A stretch of DNA of 14,044 nucleotides from positions 20,070 through 34,113 of the forward strand of contig WELB01000110.1 in assembly GCA_009602725.1 (NCBI GenBank), read 5' to 3'. How positions within the stretch are numbered: the stretch's first letter is position 1; each line of letters starts with the position of its first letter. Position numbers and translations under genes: made by a program. Below are positions 13,366 through 14,044 of this stretch, in pieces. This stretch comes from Spirogloea muscicola. Its lineage: Eukaryota > Streptophyta > Zygnematophyceae > Spirogloeales > Spirogloeaceae. The notes below the pieces were generated by a model. The model was not told the origin of the DNA. It worked only from the letters and a program-made list of their open reading frames with translations, and made no database searches.

Positions 13366-13405
13366 CATGACCTTGTCCACATTCATGGGCTGCCATCAAC
13401 AGCCA
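13366..13405 (+). repeat. Partial LINE tail unit, last copy
   Basis: CATGACCTTGTCCACATTCA then GGGCTGCCATCAACAGCC, a 5-bp stem of the same family. It is the last recognised member of the nest. Confidence 0.5.
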
Positions 13406-13982
13406 CCACCACTTAAGCAGCTATTTCAAGAGGGGTCCAGGTCTGTGCGGCACAGCCCCGGGAAAACGGATGCGCTGCAAATAGCGAGTCCGCGGTCAAC
13501 GTGGACTCTTGGTGACGTGCCAACACGCGAGAGGGGACGGGCCGCGGTGGTCGCGCCGCACGACACTCGGAGTGGGCGGTGGAGGTCGGTACCAGACGCC
13601 CTTCTGTTGTGTCGAGGCCCCAGCACGCCGGGCTAGGTGCTGGACGTCCCGTCGGTGGCAGGGGGAGACCACAGAGTCGCCAGGTGCTCAAATGTCGTCA
13701 GCTCCACGTCGGGAAGCGTGCACGTGCAGTCACGTGCGGAATAGTGAAGATTGCTAGGGAGTTCTAAGCCAATGATTAGGGCTCACTGCCGGCCCCACCG
13801 ACGGGCCGTGGGCGGTGTCCGTGGGGTCCTCAGACGTCCGGGCTGCTCGGCGCCGCGGCACTGCGGGAAGCTCCTGAGAAGGCCGCTGCCAGGTGCGGGC
13901 GGCCCGCCTTGCCCCGACCCGCAAAAGGACAAACCCGGACGTCGGGGGCCGAACAAACCCCCCCCGGCGGCCCTCCCCTTTC
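13406..13982. other. GC-rich stretch, no recognised gene
   Basis: Short frames exist on both strands (for example 13509-13757 plus and 13413-13691 minus), but none resembles a family I know; overlapping open frames are expected at this GC content. Two CACGTG sites (13721-13726 and 13731-13736) and poly-C runs near 13961 could suggest a promoter or 5' untranslated region of a gene beyond the window, but that is a guess. Confidence 0.4.
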
Positions 13983-13985
13983 TCC

Positions 13986-13986
<1 letters not shown>

Positions 13987-14044
<58 letters not shown>
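13987..14044 (+). repeat. (TC)n microsatellite running off the window
   Basis: Twenty-nine uninterrupted TC units to the last base. The true length is unknown. Confidence 0.97.

Larger units (their letters stand above)
9427..13405. mobile_element. Nest of LINE 3'-end fragments
   Basis: This stretch holds at least eight relics of one LINE coding end and about a dozen copies of its downstream tail, mostly on the plus strand, with two tail copies inverted. Only two copies extend far into coding sequence (10206-10901 and 11600-12073). None has reverse transcriptase or endonuclease N-terminal parts, as expected from 5'-truncated target-primed insertion. The element is non-autonomous and inactive as seen here. 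Its edges are approximate, as I could not identify target-site duplications. Confidence 0.72.

Noticed and set aside
13413-13767. Overlapping open frames on both strands in the GC-rich end
   Set aside because: Frames on both strands stay open because stop codons are rare at this composition. None shows a recognisable family or a convincing start.

Overview
This is a eukaryotic nuclear window with two parts. From the left edge to about 9.4 kb lies one intron-dense, plus-strand gene that I recognise as WASHC4 (SWIP, also called WASH complex subunit 7). From about 9.4 kb to 13.4 kb lies a graveyard of non-LTR retrotransposon (LINE) 3' ends. The last 600 bases are a GC-rich stretch without a recognised gene, ending in a (TC)n microsatellite that runs off the window.

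Organism: there are more than 20 introns of about 150-760 bases, mostly GT-AG with very loose donors and one probable GC-AG. Base composition is mixed, and intron 1 holds degenerate CCCTAAA-type tracts. This suggests a microalga or another protist with an intron-rich genome. The CCCTAAA tracts fit the green lineage, but I cannot assign a taxon.

WASHC4: conceptual splicing gives about 1,000 residues that follow the metazoan SWIP protein, as I remember it, from near residue 135 to the C-terminus. The start codon and N-terminal exons lie upstream. Nearly all exon phases join cleanly. Two joins are unresolved: 2082-2580, where about 15 expected residues were not found, and 7621-7892, where phases disagree. 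The last exon is uncertain (stop at 9133 or 9399).

LINE region: a fragment at 10206-10901 keeps an open frame for the C-terminal part of a LINE polyprotein (CCHC zinc knuckle plus a restriction-endonuclease-like D-x14-D block). A second copy at 11600-12073 is broken by frameshifts. Around them are at least six more relics of the same coding end, with consensus YSDLxLLTRGY-stop. Copies of a downstream tail sequence with a GGGCTGG/CCAGCCC-type stem-loop are also scattered through the region. The simplest reading is repeated insertion of 5'-truncated copies of one LINE family into or beside each other. No RNA gene, CRISPR array, prokaryotic operon or complete mobile element was found.
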